Assembly (NCBI RefSeq): GCF_000801105.2
Contig: NC_079514.1
Location: 29,120,075 to 29,184,074 of the forward strand
DNA length: 64,000 nt
From: Raphanus sativus
Lineage: Eukaryota > Streptophyta > Magnoliopsida > Brassicales > Brassicaceae
Direction: 5' to 3'
The translations under genes were made by a program, and so were the position numbers. Of this stretch, positions 61,037 to 64,000 are shown piece by piece. Every line of letters starts with the position of its first letter. Positions within the stretch are counted from its first letter, which is position 1. The notes under the pieces were generated by a model. It was not told the origin of the DNA, searched no databases, and saw only the letters and a program-made list of their open reading frames with translations.

Positions 61037-63129
61037 AAATGAATGTTTTGTGCGTCAAATACGAAGTGACATGTCAAAAAAAAAAGAGAATTCTGATCGG
61101 TTGATTTTAAGAATATACTCTCCTACTCTCCTTGAGTATTAAGAACTTTTAATATTGTAAAATGATTCTATAATTGGATTATTAATTAATAAAAAATTAC
61201 AATAAGTTACGATAAATTTATTTAAAATGTGACTACAAACTAGAGGTTTTTAATCTAGTAAAACCAAACTGAACCAAAATACAAAAATAGTTTAGATTTG
61301 GTAATATCGAATATACCGAATGAATGTTATTATTAAGAAACTGCGATGTATAAATATGGTTTAGTATATAAACAGAATAAACCGATCAATCTAAATATAT
61401 TAGTATAATTATATGTACATTATATAATATAATTAATAATATATACATAATTTATTTTATTGATATGATCTTCATACTTAAATGTTGAATTTAGTAATTT
61501 AATATTTTATTTTATGTTAAAAGTTACTTTTTCACTTTTATAAAATTAAACAAAACATAACTTTTACCTTTTTGTTGACAAATATGTGTGCTAATATTTA
61601 GTTATTTAATAATATTACAGATTATTTTTATTCTATAAAAACTATCAATAGTATTAGCTTAATATGTTTATTAATTATTTTAAATAGTAAACGAAAAAGC
61701 TGTTCTATTTAAAAACCAAAATATCTTCATATTAAGCTAGTATTAATCATATAAAGTAAAATTTACAAAATATTATAAAAGATAAATATATTTATGGTTT
61801 TGGTTTAAAACCAAATAAACCAAAAACTGATGGTATATAAACTTAACCAAACAAAAGTAGATATGGTATTAATATGGTTGCTATTTTCTATAAAATGACA
61901 CACCAAAAATGGAATCGATATTCAGATTGGATACCCCCTGCTACAAACTTTAAATGTTATATGTTATACTCTTATTTATTTCACATAGAAAATATAAACT
62001 ATTAATAATTTATCAAAACATATAAAATTATTTTATAAATAGATGTTAAATAATTTTATGATTAGTATAATTCACATATACATTTGAATTATAAGATTAC
62101 ATAAATAAATTTCATTTTAATATTTTTCTCAACATAAACATGGAAGCACAATTTATTTGGCATATACGAACTTTAGAAACATATCTATTTTTCTTATCAA
62201 AACAAAATACATTTTATTTTGGAAATATAGATCTACCAATATACATAAACATAATAACTGGTGTTTTATTTTTAAATAAGTTCATCAAAAATGGTAACTA
62301 TAGTTTAAAAAATAATTAATTGACGAATATGTTATATAACATATCATTTTTATTGATTTTATATCCTACCACAACATGAGAAATCAACTACAGACAATTG
62401 AAAACTGCTGATCTGCCATATATGTTATATATTACAAATCCAACAAACATCCATGCAAACTTTAGTTATTTATTAAAACAATTACCATTCTAATCCACAA
62501 TATATATAGTAAGTTAGTTTAACATATAAATAATACTACACTTGTCTCATTTTATCGATATTTTGAAAATATTTGTAAGACTTGCTGGAGTACAAAAACA
62601 AAGATATTTTACCTCAATTAATAATGCTCATATATATATTAGTATAATTAAGAATCTTATCTTAAACTGATAATTAAAAAGTTTAATAAAATCTAAATTT
62701 TTTATTTAGGTTAACATTCTTAAATTATAGTATGTTTTGTATTTTTGTATGCAAATATGTAAGAATATTTCAGGATGATGAACTGAAAAGATTTTAAGTA
62801 ATACTTACATTGTTTTAATTTTAAACTAAAATTATCAAAAACTCAGTTTTAGCTACAATTTTCTTAGTAACGAAAAATATCAATATTATATTGCTTATAA
62901 ATTTAATCATTAAAAAAAGAAAACGAAATATACATATGTGTGTAATTATCAATATATAATATTATTAAATGTGTTTTTAATAAATTATTAAATATGTTAA
63001 AATAGTCATATTCTCCTTTTATGAAACAATAAAATAATACAGTATAACAAAATAATTTTTTAGTAAACATATAATAAATAAATACTTTTATCTGTAAAAT
63101 CCCGGGCATCAGCATTGTTTATTTAACGA
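61037..63129. other. AT-rich intergenic DNA
   Basis: No gene. aaccaaac/ataaacc words at 61255-61400 and 61795-61930 belong to the same dispersed repeat type seen inside the Helitrons. Confidence 0.4.
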
Positions 63130-64000
63130 CTAGGTGATTTTCCCGTGCTCATGCACGGGTATAAATATTTGTAAAGTGAATATACTACAATAATTGATTG
63201 ATATTTAGTTTTAGTTTTAAAGTAGTTTGTAATTTTTATGTAAAATTTATATCAATAATACCACATTAATTTAGTTTAGACATATGATTTTAGATATGTT
63301 ATCTTCTATCAGTTTAATTGTTTTTACGGTCGATTTAGTTATCATTTGGATATATTGGATTACATATATTTCTATAAATTCAACTACAATATTTTTATTC
63401 AAAATATATTTAAATTTTGATTAATTTTCTTATATGCATTTAAATTGGTTGTTGTCTTAGATATCTAAATATATTTTAGTAAAACTATGTATAACTTAAG
63501 ATATATTATTCTTAGAATGAAATAATAAAAAATAAACTAAAGTGTCTGATTCCTACTTACATAAATTAATATAACAATAATATTCTGAAGTCTCATGCAT
63601 ATATATAAATTCTACAAAATAACTAAATTTTGACAGTTGATTAATATTTTATTTTCACTTGTTAATATGTTTTGATTTATCCTATAATTTATATTTATAA
63701 AATAAATAAAATGTTATTATAAAGTTATATAATCTTATTGTATTTAAATCTATGATTTTAGATATAAGTTGGATTAATCAAACCACTCATGTTGTGAGTA
63801 TACTAAGTTAAACATTTTTTTTTTCAAATGAAAACTGAAATATAATTATTTTTTTATATGATTAAGTCAAATTTTATTTTATTTATCGTTTAGTTAAATG
63901 TGTATATATTTTGGTAATATTTATCAAATTATATGTTAATTTTTTCAACAAATATTAGAAGATAATGTGATGAACAATATTAAGTTATAAATATAAGTAA
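63130..64000 (-). mobile_element. Helitron 3' end; element continues beyond the window
   Basis: CTAG at 63130-63133 beside A, then gtgattttcccgtgctcatg with the hairpin cccgtgctcatgcacggg. Minus orientation, so the 5' end should lie to the right; none is visible before 64000. Confidence 0.65.

Noticed and set aside
1..64000. CRISPR arrays, bacterial operons or phage genes
   Set aside because: No regularly spaced repeats; all coding evidence is eukaryotic with spliceosomal introns.

Overview
This is a plant nuclear window, almost certainly from a Brassicaceae species (Brassica/Raphanus type). Genes have short GT-AG introns, intergenic DNA is very AT-rich, and Helitrons, SINEs, MITEs, LINE and copia remnants are everywhere. 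At the left end, the last exons of a pyridoxal kinase very like Arabidopsis SOS4 are followed by a heavy-metal-associated (HMA) domain gene and then a SINA-like RING E3 ligase gene. As I recall it, this is the order on Arabidopsis chromosome 5 near At5g37850-At5g37870; I could not check it here. Real or likely host genes are SOS4 (3' part), the HMA gene, the SINA-like gene, a complete TIR-NBS-LRR gene (about 23.4-31.3 kb), an intronless F-box gene (41.6-42.8 kb) and a pair of related proline-rich genes (46.5-46.8 and 57.7-59.5 kb).

Layout. 0-4 kb: SOS4 end and HMA gene. 4-19 kb: a tandem duplication. The right copy (16339-19046, 2.7 kb) is fairly intact. The left copy (4009-16338) has been inflated to 12.3 kb by a 4.8-kb gene-capturing Helitron, a tRNA-derived SINE and a decayed copia element. 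The right copy preserves the empty site of the Helitron and of the SINE, so those boundaries are unusually secure. 19-21 kb: SINA-like gene. 21-23.4 kb: SINEs and MITEs. 23.4-31.3 kb: TIR-NBS-LRR gene with a SINE in its presumed 5' UTR and a nest of Helitrons (4.38 kb) inside what was a 73-nt intron. 31.3-41.5 kb: gene-poor, with several Helitrons, a palindromic element rich in telomere-like repeats, and tandem repeats. 41.6-46 kb: F-box gene, a duplicated downstream segment, and Helitrons. 46-49 kb: small proline-rich gene and a 5'-truncated LINE with a 15-bp target duplication. 49-57.5 kb: a complete 670-bp Helitron, MITEs, a long Helitron candidate, a gypsy-type coding remnant and a Harbinger-like element. 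57.7-59.5 kb: proline-rich gene. 60-64 kb: a second Harbinger-like derivative carrying a nested MITE, then AT-rich DNA and the end of another Helitron.

The genes do not form a pathway. The main biology is structural: at least eight Helitron insertions, one of which carries exons of UDP-glucose 4-epimerase together with a promoter/first-exon fragment of another gene, and a resistance gene that keeps an apparently intact reading frame despite Helitron and SINE insertions. I see nothing that clearly amounts to a new biochemical system.
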